64,000 nt of DNA from positions 3,472,001-3,536,000 of the forward strand of contig JAJUBI010000002.1 of NCBI GenBank assembly GCA_022419385.1. The letters run 5' to 3'. The notes below the pieces were generated by a model, which did not search any database, was not told the DNA's origin, and saw only the letters and a program-made list of their open reading frames with translations. The DNA comes from Paraconiothyrium sp. Pb-2020. Lineage: Eukaryota > Ascomycota > Dothideomycetes > Pleosporales > Didymosphaeriaceae. The stretch's first letter is position 1. Every line of letters starts with the position of its first letter. A program made the translations under genes and the position numbers. Shown piece after piece: positions 13,301 through 24,347 of the stretch.

Positions 13301-14008
13301 GGAAACAGGCCAATCTTTTGGGCGTTCTCCACATCAAGCAGCGCATAGGAATGAGAATCGGCCGCACAGGAAAATGCATCTCGCCGGACAGATGTGACAC
13401 AGCCTCCGTACTCTATGGTCTTGAGAGCTCGAGGAGCACCATCTTCTGTGATTCGGACCAATCGCGTCTTGCTCTTCTGTCCCACCATGACCACAGCGCC
13501 TTCATTCCCATCTTCTGCATTCAAATCCAGGCCGCCAATCCATGACGACGAGAATGGCTTCGCATTGGAGTCTGGGCTCAGTTCGGGCAGCGTGTAGAAG
13601 CTCAGGTAATTATTGCATCGTATGCAGGCCTTATTGACTTGTGGTAATAGCAGGATCTGCTGGACGCCGGCATCGCTCGATTGATTGAATGTAGGCTCGA
13701 GCCGGGAGGCTATTATAGCGGTTGGTTCCTCGGCGGGATCATTGGACTCGGCAGGGAGGAGGACGAAGTGGAGGACCTCTGCAGCAGAGGTGCCCACATA
13801 AAGGTTGTTTTCTACACAACTTAGCTCTTGACCACTATCTATGTGCATCCCGCACCGACATACCCCATACTTCGACACATGTTATGCGCACGTCGTTCGA
13901 CTGGCCGTCAGCGGATAGCGGCAGGTTCGACACCAGCTTGCGGAGGATGAAGGCGCCATCTTGCGGGGGCTTGGGGGCGCTCAACTGCGCGCGAGATGCT
14001 TCTGCCAT
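10359..14008 (-). CDS. VPS3: Vps3/TGFBRAP1-like CORVET tethering subunit (CNH and Vps39 domains)
   Basis: This predicts a 1182-residue vacuolar protein sorting factor. Exons are 14008-13864, 13811-11200 and 11150-10359. The N-terminal portion has the CNH-type start ITCVEVWENNLYVGTSAAEV, produced across the first intron (GTATGT donor), and a Pro/Ser-rich insertion at about residues 240-340. The C-terminal half is alpha-helical and continues through YLEYLVFERKHTQHVNELIA, the clathrin-repeat/Vps39-like region; FDIADVLATLPDEWSVD lies near the end. In yeast Vps3 is the Rab5-specific subunit of the endosomal CORVET complex, so a role in endosome fusion is inferred. Vam6/Vps39 is an alternative, but the length and the fungal CNH start fit Vps3 better. 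It shares a 290-bp promoter with the CASP gene. Confidence 0.82.
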
Positions 14009-14298
14009 GATCTATGTGTGCTATGGGCGCCATGGCTCTCTATGCGTAGTACACAGAGCTCATGGCGGGCGCGGATGGTGGAGTGAAGCACGGAAGCCTA
14101 AGTTGGAGCTGCAGGACCAGCCAATCGGTAGTGGCCCCCAGCCCGCATCGCCATGCATCGTGAAAGCTGTCTGCAACCGCTCTGTCAACACGCCTCGACC
14201 CATGCGCCGCCGCAAAGCCCAGATGCGCTGCCTATAAAACAGCTGGCAATCACACTGTCGTCCACGTGAGATCAAGCCCGCGAAAACCACATATAACC
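14009..14298. promoter_or_regulatory. Shared divergent promoter, VPS3-like / CASP-like
   Basis: Only 290 bp separate the two start codons, so both 5' UTRs and core promoters must lie here. Both neighbours act in membrane trafficking. No specific binding site was identified. Confidence 0.6.
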
Positions 14299-16675
14299 AT
14301 GGAAAGCCTCTCGGATACTGAGAGCAGGAGCTCCCAAGATGCGACCAGGAAAGAAGCGCCCGGCACAACTGACAATGCAGAGGAGAACAAGTTTCAGAAG
14401 GCAATAGGCGCCTGGCGGAGTATGTGATAGCATCATTACCACCGGTTCGCTGCGCTGACCGCAGATGCAGACATCGACCTAACAACCCTCGTTCCGCAGC
14501 TCGACACGGTAGCCTCAGACCTTGTAGCACACCAGAGAGATACCCTTACGCAGCGCAAAGATCTGGCGCAAAAGACCAAAGACTTTCGCAAGCTCGACGA
14601 TGCCAGCAAGTTGAATGATATCAAAGCCATTCTAAAATGTAGCGCCCTGCGGTGTCCCGTCTATGCTATTAATGCTTACATTCTGCAGCGTACCAAGGCT
14701 TTATCGACCTAATAACCAATCAGTCTAAGTCCGTACAGGCCGCTTTCTTCCAACTGTATTCCCCGCTATCCGAAGCACCTGATCCCTACCCGCTCCTCGA
14801 AGCATCAATCGACTCGTTGGTGACCGCCGAGGAGATCGTACCGAAGCTCACGTCCGAGAACGAACGCCTGCAGAAGATCGTGTCAAAGTTGACTTCACAA
14901 TTAGAAGAAGCGGAGAAGAAATTGGAAGAGGAGCGAACGGCTCGCAAAGCCCTAGAAGACAGCAGAGATAGCAAGATCAAGGAAGTCGAGGCATCGTGGG
15001 AAGCTGTGCTGAGCGAGAAACAGGACAACTGGGAGTCCAAGGAGAAGAGCTTGGAAGAAAAAGTGGAGAGCCAGGACAGATTGCTCAAGGAGCTGAAGGC
15101 AAGCTACGAGGTCTCGCAGAGGCTCGGCAAGGGCGACGATATTGAAGGAGATGGTGGCCGGGGTGCAACAGCAGCTGAGCTCGAAATCGTCAGCTCTGAG
15201 CTGGAGAGGACGAGTCATCGTCTTGCCGAAGTCGAGGCTCGAAATGAGCAGCTGCGTCTAGAGCTGGCGCAGTCCGCTTCGGCCCATGTCACCCAACCTG
15301 TTCCAGTAGAAGATGACCCGGCCTACCTCCGCCTGCAGTCTGAAAACTCATCACTGCTCCGTAAACTGGAGTCAGCCCGTTTTGAGAAGGACTCGGATAG
15401 AACACGCTTGCAGACCGAAACTCGCAGCTTAGAGCGCGAGATCAAGACGTTAAAGAGCGAGAAGGATGCTCTACGCGAGAAGGTTCAGAAGTGGAGTGAC
15501 TACGACAATGTCAAGCAGGAGCTTGAAGTGTTGAAAGTAAGCGCTCCAGCTTGAATTAGACCGGATGATCGTGTGCTAAATAGCTACAGTCTATTGAATT
15601 CGCAACAGGAGATGACGATGATGAAGCCACGGAGATCGTCTTGTCACAGAATGGCGGCACCAACAAAGATAAGGGCGAGACACTAGAGCAGCTTCTCCTT
15701 GCACGCAACAAGAAGATCAGTAACGAGCTCACCGTACTGCGGGTCTCACACCAGGATCTGCAAAACCGGCTGGAAGCCCTACAAGACGAACTTTCCAACA
15801 CCAACATGGAGCTAGAGAAATCGAAGAACTTGAACGAGACCTTGGAAGCTGACCTGGAGAAGGTGCAGCAAGAGGCCTCGAACGCTTTCGATCCATCCGC
15901 CATGTCAGTAGCCGGCACATACACCTCACGATACCCCCAATCATCCTTCGCTGGCACCCGTCGCGGAAGAGCCTCCTCACCCACCTCATCCATAATCTCA
16001 GGCTTCGACCCAGCTCACAACCAGCCAAATACCCTCTCCGCCCTACGTGCAGGCGAAGCGCCAGCTGGCGGCTCCGGCATCCTCCCCATGGTCACCGCCC
16101 AACGCGACCGCTTCAAAAAGCGCAACGCCGAGCTCGAAGCCGAGCTCCAAAAGAGCTATCAGAGTGTCTCTTCTCTCCGCTCGGAGATTGGTGCCCTCCA
16201 AAAAGACAATCTAGATCTCTACGAGAAAACGCGCTACGTTTCATCGTACAACCGCGGCCCTGCCTCCTCTGCCAACGCACACACGGCGAATCCTACCCAA
16301 ACACCCTTGTACACATCAAACGACACCTCCTCAGGCCTCACCTTGGACCGGTACCGCTCTACCTACGAGTCCAACATCTCGCCCTTTGCTGCATTCCGCG
16401 GGCGCGAATCTGCGCGGGCGTTTAGGAGAATGCATGTGCTTGAGCGTATGGTGTTTAGGGTTACGAGACTCGTGTTGCAGACGAGGACGAGTAGGAATTT
16501 GTTCGCGACGTATTTGTTTGGACTTCATTTCATGGTATTCTGGATGCTATTCTCCTACGCAGGCACGCATACAAGCGCGATTGCGGAAGTGGCGTCTGCA
16601 GGAGGACCAATTGCGGCGGCGGCGGAGGAAGGGAGGGTGTGGCAGAAGGAAGGGTTCGACGAGGCGGCGACATGA
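14299..16675 (+). CDS. COY1: CASP/Coy1-like Golgi coiled-coil membrane protein
   Basis: This is a Golgi tail-anchored golgin of the CASP family, 740-742 residues. Exons are 14299-14419, 14465 or 14471-14638, 14689-15536 and 15590-16675. The N-terminus contains IDLTTLVPQLDTVASDL and RKDLAQKTKDFRKLDD. A very long heptad-rich coiled coil covers roughly residues 130-600. The C-terminal MHVLERMVFRVTRL precedes a single membrane helix (LFATYLFGLHFMVFWMLF) about 36 residues from the end. In yeast Coy1 works in intra-Golgi retrograde tethering with COG and SNAREs. The second exon has two acceptor candidates six bases apart (GCAGATGCAG); the downstream one gives WRNIDLT, which better matches the family. 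Confidence 0.92.
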
Positions 16676-17093
16676 TAGATACGACTTCTCTATCCTGAGT
16701 CAGAGCACGTCCGGGCGTTTTGGTATCCGATTGTACGACTTTGAGCGGATTGCAGATCTCTGCTCAGCAGTTGAATGATGCATTGTTGTTCGCCAATCAT
16801 GTTAAAATCATTCTTGAAGGTTCCGTTTTCTTGAGCGCGTCATCTAGCCAACGATAGATTCCTACAGCAATGCTTGTCGTGCGTTGAAAGGAGAACTCGC
16901 TGATGTTATCCCGTTCTGTGTAAGGTCTTGGCATGCGCGAGTCATGGCGCGCCTTGTTCAACACTAATCTCTTCACTCTTTTTACCACTACTGCCAAGAC
17001 GACCATAAGTCGCGACAACAACGACTGAACTTCTCGCGATATACTTTTTACCCATCACCGGTTCCCGAATCCCGAGTCATTTGTTACAGCAAG
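16676..17093. other. Intergenic between CASP-like and prefoldin genes
   Basis: About 0.4 kb with the 3' UTR of one gene and the promoter of the next, both on the plus strand. Nothing else is seen. Confidence 0.5.
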
Positions 17094-17896
17094 ATGCAAC
17101 GTCGTATGGTCTGTCCCTGGCCCTCGCTCAAATTCTACTCTTCCCTGGCTGCATACCACTGCACCTTCACGCCCCACTTGCTTTGGGCAATATCAGCCGC
17201 TTCAGCAGCGGCTCCCATAGTCTTTTACATGTTGCTCTTCTGATCCCTGTTTGCCGAGGCTAAAGACTACCATCGCCAATGTAACATGACGCCGCTGACG
17301 GTACCACAAACAGCTCTCGAAAGATGACGAAGCCTCGGCAGGTGCCGAAGACATGGAGGTGCGACGCGAGGATCAAGAGAAGATCAACCGCTTCAGCTCT
17401 CTACACCAGAAAGAGACGGCCATCGAGGACGAGCTGAAAGCGAAGCTGGTGAGTACGACCTTCGCTTAGGTAGTGAGCCTCGTATAGGATAATGATCTAG
17501 CGCATGGACATGTTGGTTCTTGAGCACAAGGCTGACTTACTTTGCAGAAGGAGAAGGAGGATCTAGAGGAGATATCGGGCGAACTAGAGCTCGTGGATGA
17601 GGATGAGAAGGTGCCGTAAGTACCACAGCTTGTTCGCGTTTACTACTTCACGCACTGTCTTGCGAAAAATGTCGGACGAAGAAGGCTGATCTCACTCCGA
17701 CAGCTACAAGATTGGCGACTGCTTTGTCTCATTACCGCAGCCAGAAGTCCTTGAGTTGCTCTCTTCATCTACAGAAGCAATTGACGGTGACGTTGACGCC
17801 TTGAAGAAGCGCCTCGATACTGTACACGACGAGATGGCAGAGTTGAAAAAGGTGCTTTATGGCAGATTCGGAAGAAGTATCAATCTCGAGACGTAA
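17094..17896 (+). CDS. GIM3: Prefoldin subunit 4
   Basis: This 136-residue beta-type prefoldin subunit belongs to the cytosolic hexamer that hands nascent actin and tubulin to the CCT chaperonin. Exons are 17094-17108, 17314-17448, 17548-17615 and 17704-17896. The first exon encodes only MQRRM and is separated by a 205-bp intron; the joined start MQRRMLSKDDEASAG is typical of fungal subunit 4. Two coiled-coil arms (INRFSSLHQKETAIEDELKA and the C-terminal VDALKKRLDTVHDEMAELKK) flank the hairpin segment YKIGDCFVSLPQPEVLELL. The length equals that of the family. The protein ends in RFGRSINLE plus one residue, a conserved terminus. Confidence 0.95.
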
Positions 17897-18460
17897 AGCC
17901 ACCAACAGCAGTCCGGAGTTGGAAAATGGTTTCCGGCTAGGCGCACGCGGCACTCAGTTTGAAACGAAATTCATCAAGTTATCAGACTCTCTCTCGACTT
18001 CTTGTGTTCTATCGGCTGCGCAGAGCATGTACCGACTATTGGTTGGCAATTTCGGCGTTGCTTCGTTTTGGCCGCTCGTTGATCTTCGCCGCGCTGTCGC
18101 GTGTTCCTCAGCCGCAAAAGATTCTTCCCGAATTCACTCCAGGGCGTAATATTGTGGACGCCATCGCAATCGAGTTAGAGAGCTCTCATTCCTGATCACG
18201 TGCCCCTTTTGCCCCCGCGACCCTCAACTTGCGTCACTAGTTCCGGGTTGGATCTGCACCATGCCGGCCAAATTGGTATGGTACGTCCACCTCGGGTATA
18301 CTGTTAACCTAACGCGGGGTTGTTTTCATGGATCCCCAGAGGCCTTAAAATCTCGCATTCGTTCTTTTGTCATCGGATTTCCGGTATCTTGGAGGAGTCA
18401 TGCCAACAATTCCATTCCTTTGGTTCCTTACTCTTTCAGAAGTTGACCGCTGCCTACACC
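17897..18460. other. Intergenic before MFS transporter
   Basis: About 0.56 kb that should hold the promoter of the MFS gene. No gene or repeat was recognised. Confidence 0.5.
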
Positions 18461-20568
18461 ATGGCAGACGATCAAGAAAACCTAGAGAGGACTTATTCCC
18501 GTGAAAGTCGTCTGCAGCGGGATGGGTTAGAGCAAGAAGCTACTCCTGTTGCTCTCGTCCGCAGTGTGACGCAACGTAGCCAACGTACGTCCAACAGCAT
18601 TGACATGCACCTTCACCCACGTGGCAAACGCGAGATGCTGCAGGCAGGTCTAAGGGGTTATAGGAGCGTCTCGCGCGCGAATACCTACCATATACGACCT
18701 TGACATTGAGCCGACTTCGGACGTCGAGAAGGGCGATGAAACCAAAGAAAGTGGAACTCCAGAGTCATGTTCTGATGCTGTGGATGACAAATGTGGTCCA
18801 AGAGAACCCGAGAGGAGGACAATAAGATTTGAGGATGGCGATCCAGAGAATCCAAACAACTGGGGCATGGTATAGAAAGCGCCTTGATCCGCATCGGGCT
18901 CAAGACTGACAACTTGCACAGTGGAAGAAGCTGTATTCACTATTTGTAGCTATTATGAGTGGTGAGTCACCAGATTACGAACTCAGAGCGAGCTAATAGT
19001 CACGTAGTCATGAACAGTACAATGGGCTCGTCGTACGTATCAATGCTAGAAACGCGCTGACTGGTTGGCTGACCGAACGCAGTCTTGCAGCAGGAGCAAC
19101 TGCGCCGATATCGAAACGTTTTGGCATCTCAAACGAAGCGCAATTAATATTACCAACATCTATGTATCTAGTAGGATACGTTGGTGGGCCCATGATATGG
19201 GGCCCCTTATCCGAATCGTACGGCCGTAAATGGGTCATGATAGGCTCATTCGCTTACTTCACAGTATTCGCAATAGCATCTGCTGTCGCACCAAACTTTG
19301 CCGCTTTGGTTGTCTTCCGACTAATGGTAGGGCTGGGAGGATCCTGCGCAATCTCAGTCGTCGGCGGCGTCTGCGCAGACATCTACCATGACCCCGTATC
19401 CAGAGGGAGAAGCATGGCCATCTTCATGGTGAGCACTTACATGCTGAAAGCATCTTTCACGACAATGCTTATGCGTCGGACAGGCAGCGACGACGTTCGG
19501 ACCTATTCTTGGGCCGCCCATCAGCGGGTTCATCTCGGTGATCAGCTGGTCGTGGGCGTTTTGGATCGGTGTCATCTTCGCGGGCGCGTCGTGGCCGCTG
19601 TTCTTCTTTTTCCCGGAGACATACGGTCCGGTCATTCTAAAATACCGGGCGCAGCGGATGAGAAGAGAAACGAACGATGAGTCCATCATCGCACCACTTG
19701 AGCTCGAGAAGACGGACCCTAGGCATATAGTCACGACAGTGCTTACGAGGCCGCTGCGCATGATTTGCTTTGAGCCGCTCGTCTTGTTCACTTGTTTATA
19801 CCTTAGCTTTGCGTGTAAGTCCAACTTCCCTACCCCCTTCTACCACTGGAAGAAGGCTGACATGTGGAAGACGCAATCTTCTACATATACTTCCAATCCT
19901 TCCCCCTCATCTTCATCGACATCTACCACTTCAATGCCGGCGAAGAAGGTCTGACCTTCCTGCCTATCGGCGTCGGCGCTATCGTCTCCGCTGTTCTCTA
20001 TCTCCTCTGGGACTTCATTCTTCGCCGCGCCCAAGATGCTGGAAAGCCCTGGTCCCGGAACGAAGAAATGCGCCGGCTCCCGCTCGCTTGCATTGCGGGT
20101 CCGTTCTTCGTAATAAGTAGTTTCTGGCTCGGCTGGACGGCAAGACCGGATGTACACTGGATTGTGCCTTGTCTTGCGAGCATGTTGTTTGGAATGGGGT
20201 ATCTGTGCTTGTTCATGGCGCTGCTTAATTACCTTGTCGACGCGTATGAGATTTTTGCCGCCTCCGCTATGGCAGCCGCCTCCCTCAGTCGCTCATCCTT
20301 CGGCGCCGTCTTACCCTTTGCAGCGAAGCCGATGTACCGAGCCATGGGCGTTGCATGGGCTACCTCTTTACTTGGCTTCTTCAGCGTGGCCCTGTGCGTG
20401 GTGCCTTTTGCTTTTTTGAAGTGGGGCGGGAAGATGAGGGAGAAGAGTAAGTTTTGTCAGTACTTGAAGGCGAAGAAGAGGGAGGAGGCGGAGCAGGTGG
20501 AGAGGGAGAGGGATGAGAAGGCGAGTATGGAGGCGCTGCAGGAGGGAAATGCAGGGCAGCAGGTGTGA
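18461..20568 (+). CDS. MFS transporter, DHA1 (polyamine/drug) type
   Basis: This predicts a 589-residue, 12-helix proton antiporter of the major facilitator superfamily. Exons are 18461-18584, 18664-18869, 18922-18961, 19008-19032, 19083-19428, 19484-19814 and 19871-20568; two are very short (40 and 25 bp). The acidic N-terminus contains RIPTIYDLDIEP and NPNNW, a start typical of fungal TPO-like DHA1 proteins. The diagnostic loop GGPMIWGPLSESYGRKW follows helix 2, and the central part reads AATTFGPILGPPISGFIS across an intron. The C-terminus is a Lys/Glu-rich cytosolic tail. The last intron uses an AAG acceptor, chosen because it yields LSFAYAIFYIYF. The substrate is unknown; polyamines or xenobiotics are family-based guesses. 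Confidence 0.9.
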
Positions 20569-20980
20569 TATACCTCAGGGGGAGAGGTTGTGATTTGTGC
20601 ATAGATGGCGTTGGCGGCATTTGTTGGTGTTGGGGTGATATATCTATTTGCATATGAGGCGTGTTGGGGTTACAAAAAGACAGAGCTTCCTTGGCCTAAA
20701 TAGTCCGTCAATGTCACGCTCCGGTCATAGAGTAAGACTATGCAAAAGATATTTTCCAACACGCAATCAAGAGTGTCCTCTGGCTCCATACTCTCCACGC
20801 CAAGCCGAAAGGCAAGAGATTTGCACAGGGGCCCTCGCGCCCGGTAACTTCGACGATGACATTGTGATCCACCTCCATGTCAAGGCTATGTCCTAATCTA
20901 CCATGCCTAAGTACGCAGCTCTGTCATATGGTTGAGGTCGAGGTACCTAAGCACGGAAAGTGTCCATCAATAACATCGAA
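20569..20980. other. Intergenic after MFS transporter
   Basis: About 0.4 kb with no recognisable feature. Confidence 0.45.
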
Positions 20981-21415
20981 ATGTCCATTAGCTCAAATCT
21001 CGATAGCGCTCTTCGTCATCTCCGCGGCGAAGATACATCTCAGCGCACTTTCGACTCGCTTCTGCAAGATGCCGCTGCCACAAGCCCTGACTTCGCGCCC
21101 ACCGAGGCGCAGACGTATGTCCTTTGCCATTTAGCTAGCACAGCTCATGACTTGAACTTGTCCGTCATGAGCGAAGGCGGGATCGGGATGTCGTATCATC
21201 CCGATGCACTGACCGGAATCGTGCCCGGCGATGTCGTCGTCGGACTCTTTGGTGCCAATCCGCCATTCATTCTGGGGTCAAAGGAAGGAACGGGGAGTTG
21301 TTATATGGCCAACGTGGTGTTTGTTGAGGATCATTGTCGTAAGCATCCTAAGTTGCGTGATGAGTCGAGGTGGAAGCCAAAAGGGACTACAGAGATGGAG
21401 CTCAGAGAGATTTAG
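20981..21415 (+). CDS. Hypothetical 144-residue protein, resembles the C-terminal end of HET-domain proteins
   Basis: A single open frame from the first ATG (20981) encodes a 144-residue acidic protein. I do not recognise a full family. The stretch GIVPGDVVVGLFGANPPFIL followed by YMANVVFVEDH resembles the C-terminal barrel-like segment seen at the end of many fungal heterokaryon-incompatibility proteins (compare EGDSVWVVPGCRVPLILR in the HET gene further right). No HET domain precedes it, so it may be a relic of a larger gene, a stand-alone small protein, or a chance similarity. There is no signal peptide or membrane segment. Confidence 0.4.
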   Translation: MSISSNLDSALRHLRGEDTSQRTFDSLLQDAAATSPDFAPTEAQTYVLCHLASTAHDLNLSVMSEGGIGMSYHPDALTGIVPGDVVVGLFGANPPFILGSKEGTGSCYMANVVFVEDHCRKHPKLRDESRWKPKGTTEMELREI

Positions 21416-22225
21416 CGAAGTTTGGCTTAGAGAGTGGTATCATTACTTAGCTTACTTCGTTTGTGTGGTCACGTCGATGAACGAAGCATCAGATGAGTAC
21501 GTTCCTTTATCCTCTGCGTTATGATAGAAAGGAACGTAGACAGCATCTATGGTCTTGTACGAGACCTTGACACATAAACAAGCGCGACGATCAGTATAGC
21601 CCGTGCTGCTAAATGCCCCACACGTGCCATGGCTGATATTGATTCGCCGATCGATTTTAGGATCATGACTAGGTTCTCGCGATGTGGCGAGGATGATTAG
21701 GTCGCCGAACGACAGCTCCATTTCAGCCATCCCTTTGAGGAGTTAGCCATTGCGCGACCCTAATGAAAGTTGAGTTTGGATAGCATATACTGGGCACACT
21801 TTGATAGTGATCTGTGACTGAAGCATAGACGATTTGTTTGGCGGCTGAGACTGGTATCCAGCTGTGAAATTATATGGGGTATATCCACGGGACGTTTTTC
21901 GCTTGGCTGCGGGCTGTTTGTACAGCCCGTATGGTCGCTACGAAGCTATGCGAATGCGCCATCCGTACATGACAGGCCCTGTGATCGACTGAGGTATCGT
22001 GAAAAGATTCGGCATGTGAACCGATGTGCTGCTCAGGCGTGGAACTGGACACAGTACGCTTTGTTCTGAAGTCCGGTCGGCCACGAAAAGAGAGAATCGT
22101 AACATGGGTATCAAACGAGCCCTATTCAAACACTGGAAACGAGAGGCATCCCCATCTACTCCCATCCCTAAACGCCCTAAACGCCCAAAACGCCCAAAAC
22201 TCGCCCTTTTGTCATACCCAGCTCG
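21416..22225. other. Intergenic, convergent side of MTW1
   Basis: About 0.8 kb of apparently non-coding sequence. Apart from the short tandem repeat at 22165-22202, nothing is recognisable. Confidence 0.5.
22165..22202 (+). repeat. Degenerate 9-bp tandem repeat (CCCTAAACG type)
   Basis: Four consecutive units read CCCTAAACG, CCCTAAACG, CCCAAAACG and CCCAAAACT. The unit contains the telomere-like CCCTAA core, but the array is too short to be an interstitial telomere. It lies just downstream of the MTW1 stop codon. Confidence 0.6.
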
Positions 22226-23361
22226 TTACGACGTATCCATAGCTTCGCCATCTTCTGTTCTATCAGTCTCCAAAGCCCCCGCAATGCCCTCCAACGCACT
22301 CAATTCCTCAACCCTCACCCTGCTCCCCTCCACATTCCCCTCAACCCCATCTCTAGTATCCACGCCCCTCCTCTCTAGCGCCCTCCGACTTTGACTTTCA
22401 ATATACAGTCTTCTCTCTTTTGCACGCTGTTCGTTCTCTCCCGATGTTCCAGAAGGCAGCGCAGTCGAAGCGAGGTGCGGTTTCAGTTGCGCGAGGAGCT
22501 GTCGCAGATGTGGGAGTTGGCTTGTTGTGAAAGTGGTATGCGTTGTGAGGGGTGTTCTTGATTCTGGTTTCGTCGATGTGGATGTGGTAGGCAGAGGGAG
22601 GGCTTGTACGCCGAGGGCCTGCGCCGTGGGGGCATGCGTAAGGAAGGCGAAGGGTGCGGTGCTTTGCGCTTCGTTTACATCTTTCTCAAATTCGGTTGAA
22701 GAGCGAGAGGCCTGTTTCGGCGGGGTGAGGAGAGCACGCAGGCGGGATATTTGCGCTTCGTTACGGTCCTTTTCTGCGACAAGAGCGGCGTGGAGTTTGC
22801 TCGTTTCGACGAGTCTACGACGGAGAGCATAAAGTGCTTCTGGCGTGAGTGTGTTGGCCTTTGGTGGGATCTTCAAACCCTGTTCATCCATCAATCAGCA
22901 CATTCTCTCATCACTGAGAATTACGGTGAAAGCGTACCTCATAATGGCTCAAGCGCACCCAATTCTCGAACCCCTCCTCGCGCGGCAAACACAACACGTT
23001 CCTGAGCGTCCAAATCTCCAGCCTATCGAAATTCCTATCCACCGCGTCTATCATTAGGGTCTCGAGTTTCTGCGCGCCCTCCTCGATCTCCAATCTTGCC
23101 CGCTCGTGCATCTGCTCCTCGCTTTCGTCAGACCGCGGGGTGAATCCTAAAAAAGACGGGTCGGCGGATAGCAAGCCTGTCTCGAGCGTGTCATTGCAGC
23201 TGTATAGCGAGTCATTGACTGTGTTGATGATGTCGTCAATAAGGGACTGTTGAATGTAAGCACTTTCCACTCGTTTGGCAAGCTTTGGCATTACTCACAA
23301 TAGGCGGCCAAGTGAAGTGCTCCGTAAGCAGCAAACTCTCATGTTGCTTCGTGTTCGCCAT
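22226..23361 (-). CDS. MTW1: Kinetochore protein Mtw1/Mis12
   Basis: This 341-residue nuclear protein is the Mis12-family subunit of the MIND/Mis12 complex, which links centromeric chromatin to the outer kinetochore. Exons are 23361-23299, 23246-22938 and 22879-22226. The conserved N-terminus LLTEHFTWPPISLIDDIIN is formed across the first intron. It is followed by a helical region with EEGAQKLETLMIDAVDRNFD and NWVRLSHYEGLKIP across the second intron. A coiled coil (ALRRRLVETSKLHAALVAEK) and a low-complexity C-terminus follow. The length is usual for filamentous fungi. Confidence 0.93.
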
Positions 23362-24347
23362 GCTGGAGTCGCCCTGGTAGTTTCGACAGTCGTCGCAACG
23401 CGCGCCAATTGTTTACCATGCGCGATGTTTACCCCAGTGCTACGCCGATTGGCCCCGCGTTGTCTTGGCATGCCGCCTCGGCCGATCTCACCTTTTGCAT
23501 CAACCCCACCATAGACTACCGCAAGTCGAATGCTGCAACGTCGTGAATGACCGCATCTGCTGATGCGCAAGTAAGCCCAGCACGCACAGAGGATGAGAAG
23601 TGACGGGCAGAGAGCCCTTTAAGTGATTCCGCTGTAGATCACCTTCACCTTCCTAAGCGGGCAATATCTCGGATCCTCGCCAACAATCCCTTGTCCTCCC
23701 ACGAAGCTCACCGCGCGAAACAGAGGACGTTGTGTTTATGACATGCTGTTGCCTCGCAGTTCCCTTGTCAACAGAGAAAGCGACGCTTGTATCGCTTGAT
23801 TCTCGAGCTACCCTGTTGCACACCATTGTGCCTAATGATACAGAGTCTCATAGAGTGGATTATACAAACGCCCGCTTCCTTCATAAGCAAACAGAGCCCT
23901 CTCCTTCTCTGCCCGGTCCTCAAATCTCCCCACTGTGGCTCACCCCTCTTCGAATGGCCACTATCTTATACGATGCTTTTGTGCTAAGATCGTGCTCGCT
24001 AAATACTATATCAATTGGCTTTTGGTCCATCGTTTTCGGCTTGGCGTGAATGGTGAGCAATATTTGCACACATAGTATCGACGAACACCGAGAGAAAGAA
24101 GGCTTCTCTATCCGTCGATTTGAGTGAGAATGGACATAACCGGAGAAAACATAGACTTGTGTAACGCCAATAGAGCCTAAGGGCTCTGTCCATCCGTTCC
24201 CTCCATGCATCATATCACCATCGTAAATGCAAAAGATGTGAAAAGCACGAAGTCCAAGCAAGGATCCGTCCCAACGCCTGTTTGTGGGCTATGGCGAGCT
24301 TGGAATGGTCGTATGCCGACCGAATAGAATATTGATGCACAATTGCC
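23362..24347. other. Intergenic between LAMMER kinase 3' end and MTW1 5' end
   Basis: About 1 kb. It holds the MTW1 promoter (right after 23361) and the 3' region of the kinase gene. No further feature was seen. Confidence 0.5.

Noticed and set aside
22165..22202. Interstitial telomere from CCCTAA cores
   Set aside because: Only two units carry CCCTAA, the period is 9 and not 6, and the array ends after four units.
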